Shown piece after piece: positions 8,685 to 17,991 of a stretch of 64,000 nucleotides of DNA. The notes beneath the pieces were generated by a model. The model worked only from the letters and a program-made list of their open reading frames with translations, was not told where the DNA came from and did no database searches. This stretch comes from Roseinatronobacter sp052379845 (GTDB lineage: Bacteria > Pseudomonadota > Alphaproteobacteria > Rhodobacterales > Rhodobacteraceae), in NCBI GenBank assembly GCA_052379845.1, contig JBQTCF010000018.1, one strand, 5' to 3'. Position 1 is the stretch's first letter. Every line of letters begins with the position of its first letter. The translations under genes were made by a program, and so were the position numbers.

Positions 8685-9944
8685 ATGCCGCTTCTGGTAA
8701 TGAAATTCGGCGGCACCTCGGTTGCGGATCTGGATCGGATTCGCAACGCGGCGCAAAAGGTCAAGGCAGAGGTCGCGCGCGGCTATGACGTGATCGTCAT
8801 CGTCTCGGCCATGTCGGGCAAGACCAACCAGCTTGTGGGTTGGGTCAATGAAACCTCGCCGCTGTATGACGCGCGCGAATATGATGCCGTGGTCAGTTCG
8901 GGCGAGAATGTGACTGCGGGCCTGATGGCGCTGACGCTTCAGGAAATGGATGTGCCCGCGCGCAGCTGGCAGGGCTGGCAAGTGCCCATCCAGACCACAA
9001 GCCAGCACGGTGCCGCGCGGTTTGTCGATATTCCACGCGCCAATCTGGACGCAAAATTTGCCGAAGGCTTCAAGGTTGCCGTGATCGCGGGCTTTCAGGG
9101 TGTCAGCGCGGAAGGGCGCATCACCACATTGGGGCGCGGCGGGTCGGACACCACCGCAGTGGCCTTTGCTGCGGCGTTTGACGCGGAACGCTGCGACATT
9201 TACACTGATGTGGACGGCATTTACACCACCGACCCGCGCATCACGTCCAAGGCGCGCAAGCTGGACAAGATCAGCTTTGAGGAAATGCTGGAATTGGCCA
9301 GCCTTGGCGCGAAAGTGCTGCAAACCCGGTCGGTCGAGTTGGCGATGCGCTATAAGGTGCGGCTGCGTGTGCTGTCATCTTTCGATGATACGAATGACCA
9401 ATCAGGAACCCTGGTCTGTGATGAGGATGAAATCATGGAATCGAAAGTTGTGTCTGGCGTGGCCTATAGCCGCGAAGAAGCCAAGCTGACCCTTGTCACT
9501 GTCGAGGACCGCCCCGGCATTGCCGCCGCCATTTTCGGCCCCCTGTCCGAAGCGGGCGTCAATGTGGACATGATTGTTCAGAATATTTCGGAACAGAATT
9601 ACAAGGGCCGCGAAAAACCAGTCACTGACATGACATTTTCCTGCCCCGTCGAACAGGTTGCCCGCGCGCGCAAGGCGCTGGAAACCGCGCGCGATGCCGG
9701 GTCCATCAGCTATGACGCGCTGGAAATCGACGAAGATGCGGCGAAGGTGTCAGTTGTGGGAATTGGCATGCGCAGCCATGCCGGTGTGGCCGCGCGCATG
9801 TTCCGCGCGCTTGCCGAGGAAGGTGTCAATATCAAGGTCATCGCGACATCGGAAATCAAGATTTCCGTGCTGATCGACAGAAAATATATGGAACTGGCTG
9901 TTCAGGCCCTTCATGATGCGTTTGAACTGGACAAAGCGGGCTGA
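8685..9944 (+). CDS. lysC: Aspartate kinase
   Basis: Aspartokinase, phosphorylating L-aspartate with ATP as the first step towards lysine, threonine, methionine and diaminopimelate. The 419-residue product opens with the kinase signature KFGGTSV, has the GRGGSDTTA motif and FTDVDGIYTTDPR-like block in the amino-acid kinase domain (1-240), and ends in two ACT domains (about 265-335 and 345-415) for feedback control by end products. The frame extends to 8622, but the family begins two to six residues before KFGG, so the ATG at 8685 is preferred although its upstream sequence is only a G-run. ptsP starts 30 bases downstream with a good ribosome binding site, so a two-gene operon is likely, an arrangement common in Rhodobacterales. 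Confidence 0.95.
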   Translation: MPLLVMKFGGTSVADLDRIRNAAQKVKAEVARGYDVIVIVSAMSGKTNQLVGWVNETSPLYDAREYDAVVSSGENVTAGLMALTLQEMDVPARSWQGWQVPIQTTSQHGAARFVDIPRANLDAKFAEGFKVAVIAGFQGVSAEGRITTLGRGGSDTTAVAFAAAFDAERCDIYTDVDGIYTTDPRITSKARKLDKISFEEMLELASLGAKVLQTRSVELAMRYKVRLRVLSSFDDTNDQSGTLVCDEDEIMESKVVSGVAYSREEAKLTLVTVEDRPGIAAAIFGPLSEAGVNVDMIVQNISEQNYKGREKPVTDMTFSCPVEQVARARKALETARDAGSISYDALEIDEDAAKVSVVGIGMRSHAGVAARMFRALAEEGVNIKVIATSEIKISVLIDRKYMELAVQALHDAFELDKAG

Positions 9945-9973
9945 GACACAGCCCGCAACAACTTGGAGGGGCC

Positions 9974-12217
9974 ATGCCCCACAGAACACAGACAGACAGC
10001 CGAATGCTGTTGCGTCGGTTGCGCGACACCCTTGCGCAAGGAAGCCCCGGACAGGAGCGGCTTGACCGCATCACAACCATTATCGCCGAATCAATGCGCA
10101 CGGATGTGTGTTCGGTCTATCTGTTCCGCGACCCTGACACGCTGGAATTATGCGCAACTGAAGGGCTGAAACCGGAATCAGTGCACCACACCCGGTTGCG
10201 CCTGGGCGAAGGGCTGGTGGGCAAATCCGCGCGGCTGGCACGGCCCATCAACACGGCCAATGCCCCCGCTGAACCCGGCTTTCGCTACATGCCCGAAACC
10301 GGCGAAGATGTGTTCACGTCGTTTCTGGGGGTTCCCATACAGCGCCTTGGCGAACGTCTGGGCGTTCTGGTCGTGCAGTCGCGCGAATCGCGCCTGTATT
10401 CCGAGGATGAGATTTACGGCCTTGAAGTCGTGGCCATGGTGCTGGCGGAAATGACCGAGCTGGGCGCGTTTGTCGGTATGTCCGCGGATATGCCTTCACC
10501 CCACATGAGTCAGGCTGTCTTGCATGGCATTCCCGCCCAGGAAGGCGAGGCCGAGGGCCATGTCTGGTTGCACCAGCCGCGCGTGGTCATCACCAATCTG
10601 GTCAATGATGATTCCGAAGCCGAGTTGGAGCGCCTGAACCAAGCCGTCAATGCGCTGCGCGTCTCCGTCGATGACATGCTGGCCGCGACCCGTTCGCGCG
10701 ACAAGGAACATACCGAAGTGCTGCAGACATACCGCATGTTTGCGCATTCGCGCGGCTGGCTGAAACGTATGGAAGAAGACATACGCCTTGGCCTGTCCGC
10801 AGAAGCCGCCGTCGAGAAGGAACAATCCGAAGCGCGCGCGCGGCTGGAAACTGTGCCCGATGCCTATTTGCGCGACCGGCTGCATGATCTGGACGACCTG
10901 TCAAACCGCTTGCTGCGCATCCTCACCGGACAGGGGCAGGAAACCGGCGCCGCGATGCCCGAACGCCCCATTCTGGTGGCGCGCAATATCGGGCCGGGGG
11001 AATTGCTGGAATATGGCCGCAACCTGCGCGGTGTGGTGCTGGAAGAAGGGTCCGTGGGCAGCCATGCCGCCATTGTGGCGCGCGCGCTGGCCATTCCGCT
11101 GGTTATCAACGCAGCGCGCATCACCACCGAGGCGCTGAATGGCGACCATATTCTGGTGGATGGCACCGAAGGCGTCGTGCATCTGCGCCCTGATGACAGC
11201 ATCAGCGCGGCCTTCCGCGACAAGATGGCAATGCAGGCCAAGGCACAGGAACGCTATGCCAGCCTGCGCGACAAACCGGCCATGGCGCTGTGCGGCACGC
11301 ATATCAGGCTGAAAATGAATGCGGGCCTGATGGCTGATTTGCCATCCCTGCCCAGTTCCGGCGCCGAGGCCGTGGGCCTGTTTCGCACCGAACTTCAGTT
11401 CCTGATCCGTGACAAAATGCCCAAACGGTCGGAACTGGTGGCCAATTACACCCGCGTTCTGGATGCTGCAGGGGACAAGAAGGTGTATTTTCGCACGCTA
11501 GACATAGGGTCTGACAAGGTCATGCCCTATATGAAGCGCCCTGATGAGCCTAACCCGGCCATGGGCTGGCGCGCGCTGCGCGTGGGGCTGGACAAACCCG
11601 GTGTGCTCCGCATGCAGTTGCAGGCGCTGATCCGCGCAGCGGCAGGCCGCCCGCTAAGCGTGATGTTTCCGCTGGTCGCGCAAGCCGGCGAATTTGACCG
11701 CGCGCGCGATGTCTTGATGCGCGAACTGGACCGCGAACGCCGGCTGGGACATGTGCTGCCCGCCAAGGTGGATGTGGGCACCATGCTGGAAACCCCGTCC
11801 CTGGCCTTTGCGCCAGACAGTTTTTTCCAGAATGTGGATTTCATTTCGATTGGCGGAAACGACCTGAAGCAGTTTTTCTTCGCTGCTGATCGTGAAAACG
11901 AACTGGTGCGGCGCAGATATGACACACTGAACCTTAGTTTTCTGACATTCCTTCAGCATATTGTGGACCGTTGCCACAATGCGGGCACGGACCTGTCCTT
12001 TTGCGGCGAGGATGCGGGCCGCCCGCTGGATGCGCTGGCTTTTGCGGGGATCGGCATTCAGGCGCTGTCCATGCGCCCTGCATCTGTCGGGCCGGTAAAA
12101 TCGCTTATCCGGCGCGTCAACCTGAATGAAGTTGCAGAACTGATTGCCCGCTGCAAGGCGCGCGGGTTGGAAAGCGCGCGCCCTGCCCTGCTGGATTATG
12201 TGGCGTCACTGCCCTGA
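9974..12217 (+). CDS. ptsP: Phosphoenolpyruvate-protein phosphotransferase, EI-Ntr
   Basis: Enzyme I of the nitrogen-type phosphotransferase system, which takes phosphate from PEP and passes it to NPr. The 747-residue protein has an N-terminal GAF domain (about 20-160) that in this family senses glutamine or 2-oxoglutarate, a helical HPr-interacting region, the phosphohistidine domain with H364 in VGSHAAIVARA, and the C-terminal PEP-binding barrel with SIGGNDLKQF and a Cys at 677 in FCGEDAGRP. TTGGAGGGG sits just before the ATG. It follows lysC by 30 bases. Its last 22 bases overlap the 3' end of the opposing acetyltransferase gene. NPr and EIIA-Ntr are not in this window. Confidence 0.95.
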   Translation: MPHRTQTDSRMLLRRLRDTLAQGSPGQERLDRITTIIAESMRTDVCSVYLFRDPDTLELCATEGLKPESVHHTRLRLGEGLVGKSARLARPINTANAPAEPGFRYMPETGEDVFTSFLGVPIQRLGERLGVLVVQSRESRLYSEDEIYGLEVVAMVLAEMTELGAFVGMSADMPSPHMSQAVLHGIPAQEGEAEGHVWLHQPRVVITNLVNDDSEAELERLNQAVNALRVSVDDMLAATRSRDKEHTEVLQTYRMFAHSRGWLKRMEEDIRLGLSAEAAVEKEQSEARARLETVPDAYLRDRLHDLDDLSNRLLRILTGQGQETGAAMPERPILVARNIGPGELLEYGRNLRGVVLEEGSVGSHAAIVARALAIPLVINAARITTEALNGDHILVDGTEGVVHLRPDDSISAAFRDKMAMQAKAQERYASLRDKPAMALCGTHIRLKMNAGLMADLPSLPSSGAEAVGLFRTELQFLIRDKMPKRSELVANYTRVLDAAGDKKVYFRTLDIGSDKVMPYMKRPDEPNPAMGWRALRVGLDKPGVLRMQLQALIRAAAGRPLSVMFPLVAQAGEFDRARDVLMRELDRERRLGHVLPAKVDVGTMLETPSLAFAPDSFFQNVDFISIGGNDLKQFFFAADRENELVRRRYDTLNLSFLTFLQHIVDRCHNAGTDLSFCGEDAGRPLDALAFAGIGIQALSMRPASVGPVKSLIRRVNLNEVAELIARCKARGLESARPALLDYVASLP

Positions 12218-12732
12218 CAGCTGCAGCTACGAGGCGACAGGGCTGGCGGAGTGTCATATTTGACGACCTCCCCGCGCACATCGTCCCACCCCCCCGGCAC
12301 CAGTGCCAGCGCCAGAATGCGCGCGGGGTTTGTGGGGGGCGGCATATGCACCCCGTCCAGACGCTGGAAACCGAAACGCCGATAATAGGGTTCATCGCCC
12401 ACCAGCAACACCCGCGCCCAGCCCAGTTGCGCGGCGCGCGACAGGCTTTCGCGCATCAGCCAGCCGCCAAGCCCTTCGCTTTGATGGGTAGGGTGCACGG
12501 CGATAGGGCCAAGAAGCAACACGTCATGGCCCCCAATGCGCACAGGCCAAAACCGGATTGCGGCCGCAACCCCGCTTTCATCGCGCAGCAACAGGCACAG
12601 CTTGGCCACCGGCGCCACACCGTCGCGCAGGCGGTAAGATGACAGCGCTTCGCGGCCCGGCGCGAAGCACAGGTCATAAAGGGCCTCGACCTCCCACCAA
12701 TCCGCATTAGTTTCCCGAAGTAACTGCATCAT
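12196..12732 (-). CDS. GNAT family N-acetyltransferase
   Basis: A 178-residue GNAT-fold acetyltransferase resembling the YhbS group. The acetyl-CoA-binding region is in the LLLGPIAVHPTHQSEGLGGWLM block (beta-4, then the Q/R-x-x-G-x-G/A loop, here QSEGLGG), followed by a GWARVLLVGDEPYYRRFGF segment, which in these proteins leads into the last strands. The final 20 residues are Ser/Cys-rich and unconserved, and their codons overlap the 3' end of ptsP by 22 bases. It is transcribed leftwards, away from the flavin reductase gene that starts 39 bases from its own start. The acceptor is unknown. Confidence 0.82.
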   Translation of the reverse strand: MMQLLRETNADWWEVEALYDLCFAPGREALSSYRLRDGVAPVAKLCLLLRDESGVAAAIRFWPVRIGGHDVLLLGPIAVHPTHQSEGLGGWLMRESLSRAAQLGWARVLLVGDEPYYRRFGFQRLDGVHMPPPTNPARILALALVPGGWDDVRGEVVKYDTPPALSPRSCSCQGSDAT

Positions 12733-12770
12733 CTGTTCCCTGCGCCATCAGCGCTGGCCGCGGCCCTAGC

Positions 12771-13415
12771 ATGCCGCTAGACTGGGCGCAAATAGACAAG
12801 AGGCTTGATTTGTTTTACGAACCCCGCAACGGCCACGGTTTGCCGCATAACCCGTTCAACGCCATCGTTACCCCCCGCCCCATTGGCTGGATTTCCACGC
12901 GCGGGCGCAATGGGCAGGACAATCTTGCACCCTATTCGTTTTTCAACGCGGTCGCGTATGAACCGCCCCAAGTGATGTTCGCATCCACCAGCGCCAAGCC
13001 CGACCGCGACGGAACCAAGGACAGCGTGGCGAATATACGCGACACAGGGGTGTTTTGCGTCAACATTGTGGAACATGCCGCGCGCGATGTCATGAACACC
13101 ACCTCTGGCCCCTGGCCACGTCAGGTTGATGAATTCCAGCAAGCGGGCATCGCGCGCGCGCCCTGCCAGATGATTGACGCCACGCGCGTGGCAAACGCTC
13201 CTGCCGCGCTGGAATGCCGCCTGACCCAGATTGTCACACTGGCCGGACAGGCGAATTTTCTGGTCCTGGGCGAAGTCGTCGGGGTGCATATGCGCGATGA
13301 TTGCATGGTGGATGGCCTGTTTGACATCACCAGTTTCAAACCGCTGGCGCGCTGCGGATACCGTGATTACGCCGTGGTGGAACAGGTGTTCAGCCTGAAG
13401 CGGCCGGGAGAGTAG
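12771..13415 (+). CDS. Flavin reductase family protein
   Basis: A 214-residue protein of the flavin-reductase-like FMN-binding split-barrel fold. The TPRPIGWISTRG motif near residue 35 and the APYSFFNAVAYEPP block shape the flavin site, and a C-terminal RCGYRDYAVV segment is typical of the group. Members reduce or bind FMN and often serve monooxygenases, but there is no oxygenase gene nearby, so the partner is unknown. The start is divergent from the acetyltransferase, leaving only 38 bases for both promoters. It converges on rppH 27 bases beyond its stop. Confidence 0.87.
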   Translation: MPLDWAQIDKRLDLFYEPRNGHGLPHNPFNAIVTPRPIGWISTRGRNGQDNLAPYSFFNAVAYEPPQVMFASTSAKPDRDGTKDSVANIRDTGVFCVNIVEHAARDVMNTTSGPWPRQVDEFQQAGIARAPCQMIDATRVANAPAALECRLTQIVTLAGQANFLVLGEVVGVHMRDDCMVDGLFDITSFKPLARCGYRDYAVVEQVFSLKRPGE

Positions 13416-13442
13416 CAGCAGAGGGGCTGCCCTACGCCCCGG

Positions 13443-13928
13443 TCAGGCCAGCCATTCGCTGAATTCATCTGTCACGGTGGCGTAGATATCGCGCTTGAAT
13501 GGCACGATTTCCGCCAGCATGTCTTGCGCCGCAATCCAGCGCCATTGCGAAAATTCAGGGTGTTGGGTCTGGATGTTGATCTGATCATCACGGCCTGTGA
13601 ACCGCATCAGGAACCAGCGCTGTTTCTGCCCGCGATAGCGCCCCTTCCAGATGCGCGGCACAATGTCATGTGGCAGGTCATAGGCCAGCCAGTCCCGCGT
13701 TTGCGCCAGCGGCACCACCAGATCAGGGGTGACGCTGATTTCTTCGTTCAATTCGCGCAAGGCGGCCACATCGGGGGCTTCGCCTGCGTCAATGCCGCCC
13801 TGCGGCATTTGCCAGGCGGGGATCGCGCTATCAAGGCGTTGGGCTGCAAAAATCAACCCCTCGCCGTTTATCAGCATGATCCCCACGCAGGGACGGTACG
13901 GCAGCTGCGCAATCTGTTCGGGCGTCAT
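13443..13928 (-). CDS. rppH: RNA pyrophosphohydrolase
   Basis: Nudix hydrolase that removes pyrophosphate from 5'-triphosphate mRNA and so triggers decay. The 161-residue product has the full Nudix box at about residues 44-66 (GGIDAGE, then REL and NEE), the N-terminal YRPCVGIM strand and the WQMPQGG segment that precedes the box in RppH/IalA-type proteins, and the WRWIAAQ motif near the C-terminus. It is the last gene of a leftward operon: nine bases separate it from the S41 peptidase gene upstream. Confidence 0.94.
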   Translation of the reverse strand: MTPEQIAQLPYRPCVGIMLINGEGLIFAAQRLDSAIPAWQMPQGGIDAGEAPDVAALRELNEEISVTPDLVVPLAQTRDWLAYDLPHDIVPRIWKGRYRGQKQRWFLMRFTGRDDQINIQTQHPEFSQWRWIAAQDMLAEIVPFKRDIYATVTDEFSEWLA

Positions 13929-13937
13929 GGCGGATGT

Positions 13938-15266
13938 TTACCGCCCGTTCAGCGCAGTCAGACCACGCAGGATATCCAGCGCATAGGCCAGTTGGTAATC
14001 ATCCTGACGCAGGCGCGCGACATCTTCGGCCTGTCTGCGCTCATCCTCCAGCTGGCGGCGTTCGTCATCGGTGATGTCACTGTTGTCCAGACGCCCGCGC
14101 AAGTCATTTTCCGACCGGGTGCGGGGCGCTTCGGCCTGTGTTTCCTCAATCGGTTGGCGGCGGGGTTGTTCAACAACAATGTCAGGGGACACGCCCAGCG
14201 CCTGAATGGACCGCCCCGACGGGGTGTAATAGCGCGATGTCGTCAACCGTATTGCGCCATCCCCACGCAGGGGCACCACTGTCTGAACCGACCCTTTGCC
14301 AAAACTGCGCGTGCCCACCACAATGGCGCGGCGGTGGTCCTGCAGCGCGCCCGCCACAATTTCGGATGCCGAGGCAGAGCCGGAATTGATAAGAACAACC
14401 ATCGGCTTGCCCTCGATCAGGTCACCGCTTTGGGCGTTGAACCGCTCACCCGCGCCTTCATTGCGGCCACGAGTCGATACAATCTCGCCCTGATCAAGGA
14501 ATGCGTCGGACACACGGATGGCCTGTGTCAGCAAACCGCCGGGATTGTTGCGCAGATCCAGCACAACGCCGCCCAGTTCATCCAGCCCGCCCAAATCATC
14601 AATTGCGTCCTGCAACCCGTCGCGCAGGTTGGGGAAGGTTTGTTCGTTGAAGGTGGTCACACGCAAGATCACGTTATTGCCTTCGGTGCGCACGCGCACG
14701 GCCTGCAGGCGGATTGTGTCGCGGATGATGGACAGATCAAACGGTTCGCTCACACCCTCTCGGATGACCGTGATGATGATTTCGGACCCCACTGGCCCGC
14801 GCATCAGGTCAACAGCTTGCGACAGGTTCAGGCCCATCAGCGCCTCGCCATCGACATGGGTAATCAGATCGCCCGGTTCCACGCCCGCCTGGTCGGCGGG
14901 GGTGCCGTCCATGGGGGTGACAACCTTGATGAACCCATCTTCCTGCGTCACCTCTATGCCCAGCCCGCCAAAGGAACCGCGCGTCTGGGTGCGCATGTCG
15001 TCAAAATCATCTGGTGGCAGATAGCCCGAATGCGGGTCCAGCGATGTCAGCATGCCATTAATGGCCGCTTCGATCAGTTGTGCGGTTTCCACATCATCCA
15101 CATACTGGTTGCGGATGCGTTCGAACACATCACCGAACAGGTCAAGCTGTTCATAGACCGAACTGGTCTGACCACGTTCCTGTGCCAGCAGCGGGGCTGC
15201 AACCTGGGTGGCCAGCACCACACCCGCAAGCGCACCGCCGAATCCTGCCACAACGTAACGTTTCAT
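13938..15266 (-). CDS. S41 family C-terminal processing peptidase (CtpA-like)
   Basis: Periplasmic carboxy-terminal processing protease, 442 residues. Residues 1-28 are a signal sequence ending near LLAQE. A PDZ domain lies at about 98-180 (GLGIEV, AGVEPGD). The S41 catalytic core follows, with the nucleophilic Ser in NSGSASASE (295-302) and the general base K324 in SFGKGS; VLDLRNNPGG is the usual substrate-channel strand. The C-terminal 60 residues are charged and disordered. The frame is open further upstream, but the signal peptide places the start at 15266. It sits ten bases after the EnvC-like gene and nine before rppH. CtpA near a LytM factor suggests a role in cell-wall hydrolase turnover (inference). 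Confidence 0.92.
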   Translation of the reverse strand: MKRYVVAGFGGALAGVVLATQVAAPLLAQERGQTSSVYEQLDLFGDVFERIRNQYVDDVETAQLIEAAINGMLTSLDPHSGYLPPDDFDDMRTQTRGSFGGLGIEVTQEDGFIKVVTPMDGTPADQAGVEPGDLITHVDGEALMGLNLSQAVDLMRGPVGSEIIITVIREGVSEPFDLSIIRDTIRLQAVRVRTEGNNVILRVTTFNEQTFPNLRDGLQDAIDDLGGLDELGGVVLDLRNNPGGLLTQAIRVSDAFLDQGEIVSTRGRNEGAGERFNAQSGDLIEGKPMVVLINSGSASASEIVAGALQDHRRAIVVGTRSFGKGSVQTVVPLRGDGAIRLTTSRYYTPSGRSIQALGVSPDIVVEQPRRQPIEETQAEAPRTRSENDLRGRLDNSDITDDERRQLEDERRQAEDVARLRQDDYQLAYALDILRGLTALNGR

Positions 15267-15276
15267 GCTTTTGATC

Positions 15277-16392
15277 CTATTCTGGTTCCTGCCGCCCAGT
15301 GAATGCGAACCATGGCTCGGGGTCAATGGGGTTCGCGCCGTCTCGAATCTCAAAATAGAGTGTTTGACTGCGGGTTCCAGTGCCCGCGCCTGTGGAATTT
15401 TCTGCAGGCATGGTTCCCAGGGGGGCATTGCGGGGCAGAATTTCGCCGGTTTCCACCATCAGCGCGCCCAGCCCGACAAAAACCATCAGCTTGTCTTCTG
15501 CAGGTTCCAGTATGACCGCGTTGCCCTGCCCTGCCAGCGCGCCTGCATAGCGCACAGTGCCCGACCACGGGGCGGTGACCAGTGCATCGGGCGTTGTGGC
15601 CAGAACCAGCCCTGCGCGCGAAATGCCTGCCGCATCGGGCTGGTTGAACCGGCGCAAGACCGTTGCGCGCACAGGCAGGTCCAAGGTGCCATATGCCGCC
15701 GCAAGACCCGCCACAGGCGTGGTTCCCAACGCGGACCCGCCTTGCGCCAGTTCGGCGGCGAATTCATCCAGCGTTGCGGCATCCTGCGCCAGCATTTGCA
15801 GGCGGTCGGGGTCATCGACAAGCCGTTTGGGCAGCGGGCCGCGTTCGGAAATGGCCTGTGCAAGGGCCACGCGGGCGTCCTGCGCGGTGCCAAGGCCCTG
15901 TTCCAACGCCAAAAGCCCGTATTGCCGCGCGCGGCGCAGGGCGCGCAATTCCTGCAATTCGTCGCGCAGCGCGCCGACTTCAGCCCCCATGGCTGGCGCC
16001 ATGTCGCCCAAAAGCTGCGCGGCGCGCGCAGCTTCCAGCGCGCCGGACGGGTGCACAAGCGCAGTGTTGGCATCCAGACTGTCAGTTGCCATCAATACTG
16101 CCAGCAACCGCGACAGGTCACTGCCCCGCGCAGAAAAGACCCGCGCCAGCGCCGTTTCGCGCAACTGCACATCGCGCAACCCTTCGCGCAAGGCGACCAT
16201 GCCATCCTCATAGGCCTGAATGGTCACACCAAGGGCTGCAATCCGGTCACTGCCCGAACTGGCCTGCCGCAAATGATCCCCCGCATCCAGCAAGGCCTGC
16301 GCGGCCGCCATCGCGCGGTCTGCGGGGTCTGCCAGCCCGGTGGCGGGCGCGCCAAGCGCAAGCCCTGCCGCAATCAGGGCTGCGCGAATCAT
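15277..16392 (-). CDS. EnvC-like murein hydrolase activator with degenerate LytM (M23) domain
   Basis: A 371-residue exported protein: signal peptide at about 1-20 (ALIAAGLALGAPATGLA), a long Ala-rich helical region (about 22-240) of the coiled-coil type found in EnvC, and a C-terminal M23/LytM-like domain (about 265-365). The domain keeps the fold markers (APWSGTVRYAG, a QTLYFEIR strand) but shows none of the zinc histidines of active M23 peptidases; the last strand has FEIRDG where active enzymes have H-x-H. That matches EnvC-type activators of N-acetylmuramoyl-L-alanine amidases rather than a peptidase. The ATG at 16392 overlaps the gpmI stop by four bases. An alternative longer start lacks the signal peptide. 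Confidence 0.87.
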   Translation of the reverse strand: MIRAALIAAGLALGAPATGLADPADRAMAAAQALLDAGDHLRQASSGSDRIAALGVTIQAYEDGMVALREGLRDVQLRETALARVFSARGSDLSRLLAVLMATDSLDANTALVHPSGALEAARAAQLLGDMAPAMGAEVGALRDELQELRALRRARQYGLLALEQGLGTAQDARVALAQAISERGPLPKRLVDDPDRLQMLAQDAATLDEFAAELAQGGSALGTTPVAGLAAAYGTLDLPVRATVLRRFNQPDAAGISRAGLVLATTPDALVTAPWSGTVRYAGALAGQGNAVILEPAEDKLMVFVGLGALMVETGEILPRNAPLGTMPAENSTGAGTGTRSQTLYFEIRDGANPIDPEPWFAFTGRQEPE

Positions 16393-17906
16393 TGCCGCGC
16401 GATCAGGCTTTTGCCCGTCATTTCGGGCGGGGTGGGCAGGCCCATCAGGTCCAGCACTGTGGGCGCGACATCTGCCAGTCGCCCGGCGCGCAACCTGGCC
16501 CCCGCTGGCCCGCCAATCAGCACCACAGGCACAGGGTTCAGCGTATGCGCCGTATGCGGACCGCCGGTTTCCGGGTCGATCATCATTTCGCAATTGCCAT
16601 GATCTGCTGTCAGCACCATGGCCCCCCCTGCAGCGGCAAGCGCATCGAGCGTGGCACCAAGGCCCGCATCCACGGCCTCAACCGCACGGATGGCCGCGCC
16701 CAGATCACCCGTATGCCCCACCATGTCAGGGTTGGCGAAATTCACGACGATCAAATCATAGCCCGCGCCAATAACCTCGACCAGTTTCTGTGTCACCTGT
16801 GGCGCAGCCATTTCGGGTTGCAGATCATAGGTTGCCACTTTCGGGCTGGAAGGCATGAAGCGGTCTTCGCCCGCTTCGGCACCTTCCTTGCCGCCATTCA
16901 GAAAAAAGGTGACATGGGGGTATTTCTCAGTCTCGGCCAGACGAAACTGGCGCAGCCCATGTGCGCCAATCCATGCGCCAAGCGTGTTCACGATTTTGCG
17001 TTTGGGGAAGGCTGCGGACATGAACGCATTATGCGAATCCGAATATTCGACCATGCCGAGAGCCGCACACCATTGAGGGGGGGTGGCGCGGTCAAAGCCG
17101 CTGAAACTGGGCGCGGCCAGCGCGGCCAGAATTTCGCGGGCACGATCAGCGCGGAAATTCAGGCAAAACAACCCATCCCCCGCCCGCGCGCCCAGATAGC
17201 CGGGCAGCACTGTGGGCGCGATGAATTCATCATGCTCATTGCGGGCATAGGCTTCGGTCACGGCCAGTGCGGCAGTTGCAGCGCGCAGCCCTTCGGCACG
17301 CATGATGGCGTCATATGCGCGCTGCACACGGTCCCACCTGTTATCGCGGTCCATGGCCCAATACCGCCCGATGACCGTGCCAATACTGGCCCCCTGCGGC
17401 AGGCTGGCTTGCAAGTCATCCATAAAAGGCACGGCCGATTGCGGTGCTACGTCGCGCCCGTCAGTGATGGCATGCACCACGACGGGCACACCGGCAGCGC
17501 AGATCGCGGCAATTGCCGCTTTCAGATGGGTGATATGGCCATGCACCCCCCCATCCGAGACAACACCGAGCAGATGCGCGGTTCCCTTGCTGGCCTGCAT
17601 TTTTTCGATGAAGGCCAGCAGCCCGCTGTTCTGCGCGAAACTGCCATCTTCCAGCGCAAGATCGATCTGCCCCAGATCCATGGCAACCACACGGCCCGCG
17701 CCGATATTGGTATGGCCCACTTCGGAATTGCCCATCTGACCGCTGGGCAGGCCCGCATCGGGGCCATGGGTGACAAGGGTGGCGTTGGGGCATTCGCGCA
17801 TGACACGGTCAAAATTCGGCGTGTTGGCCTGTGCCACTGCGTTGCCCGCAATCTGGGGGTTCAGGCCCCACCCATCAAGAATGCACAAAACGACAGGTCT
17901 GGTCAT
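16389..17906 (-). CDS. gpmI: 2,3-bisphosphoglycerate-independent phosphoglycerate mutase
   Basis: Glycolytic enzyme interconverting 3- and 2-phosphoglycerate through a phosphoserine intermediate. The 505-residue length is standard. The metal ligand D11 (CILDGWG) and phospho-acceptor S61 (GQMGNSEVGH) are in place, as are the HGPDAGLPSGQ and late metal motifs (NFANPDMVGHTGD, TADHGNCE). It is the first gene of a leftward operon with the EnvC-like, CtpA-like and rppH genes, a set often kept together in Rhodobacterales. The 85 bases between it and argG hold a hairpin repeat element. Confidence 0.96.
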   Translation of the reverse strand: MTRPVVLCILDGWGLNPQIAGNAVAQANTPNFDRVMRECPNATLVTHGPDAGLPSGQMGNSEVGHTNIGAGRVVAMDLGQIDLALEDGSFAQNSGLLAFIEKMQASKGTAHLLGVVSDGGVHGHITHLKAAIAAICAAGVPVVVHAITDGRDVAPQSAVPFMDDLQASLPQGASIGTVIGRYWAMDRDNRWDRVQRAYDAIMRAEGLRAATAALAVTEAYARNEHDEFIAPTVLPGYLGARAGDGLFCLNFRADRAREILAALAAPSFSGFDRATPPQWCAALGMVEYSDSHNAFMSAAFPKRKIVNTLGAWIGAHGLRQFRLAETEKYPHVTFFLNGGKEGAEAGEDRFMPSSPKVATYDLQPEMAAPQVTQKLVEVIGAGYDLIVVNFANPDMVGHTGDLGAAIRAVEAVDAGLGATLDALAAAGGAMVLTADHGNCEMMIDPETGGPHTAHTLNPVPVVLIGGPAGARLRAGRLADVAPTVLDLMGLPTPPEMTGKSLIARQ

Positions 17907-17931
17907 GACGTTCCCTTTTCCCGGGTGTCGG

Positions 17932-17979
17932 GCCGAAGGCAGGGCGCCTTCGGCGAGAGAGTATTTTTGGCAAGATGAA
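17932..17979 (+). repeat. Hairpin plus GAGTATTT..GGCAAGATGAA intergenic element, copy 1
   Basis: Between argG and gpmI. A perfect 9-bp stem (GCCGAAGGC, 17932-17940, with GCCTTCGGC, 17946-17954) is followed by a 21-base block at 17959-17979 reading GAGTATTT, TT, GGCAAGATGAA. The same block recurs at 35930-35950 with 19 of 21 bases identical, also behind a GC hairpin of different sequence. In this copy the element points against the flanking genes. Confidence 0.7.
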
Positions 17980-17991
17980 ACAGGACTGCGA

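Noticed and set aside
13524..15302. 592-codon open frame on the plus strand
   Set aside because: It lies antisense to rppH and the CtpA-like gene, both with full catalytic motifs, and its product is His/Gln/Arg-rich without family features, as expected from GC-rich codon bias.
15663..17978. 771-codon open frame on the plus strand
   Set aside because: Antisense to gpmI and the EnvC-like gene; composition rich in Arg, Pro and Ala with no domain.
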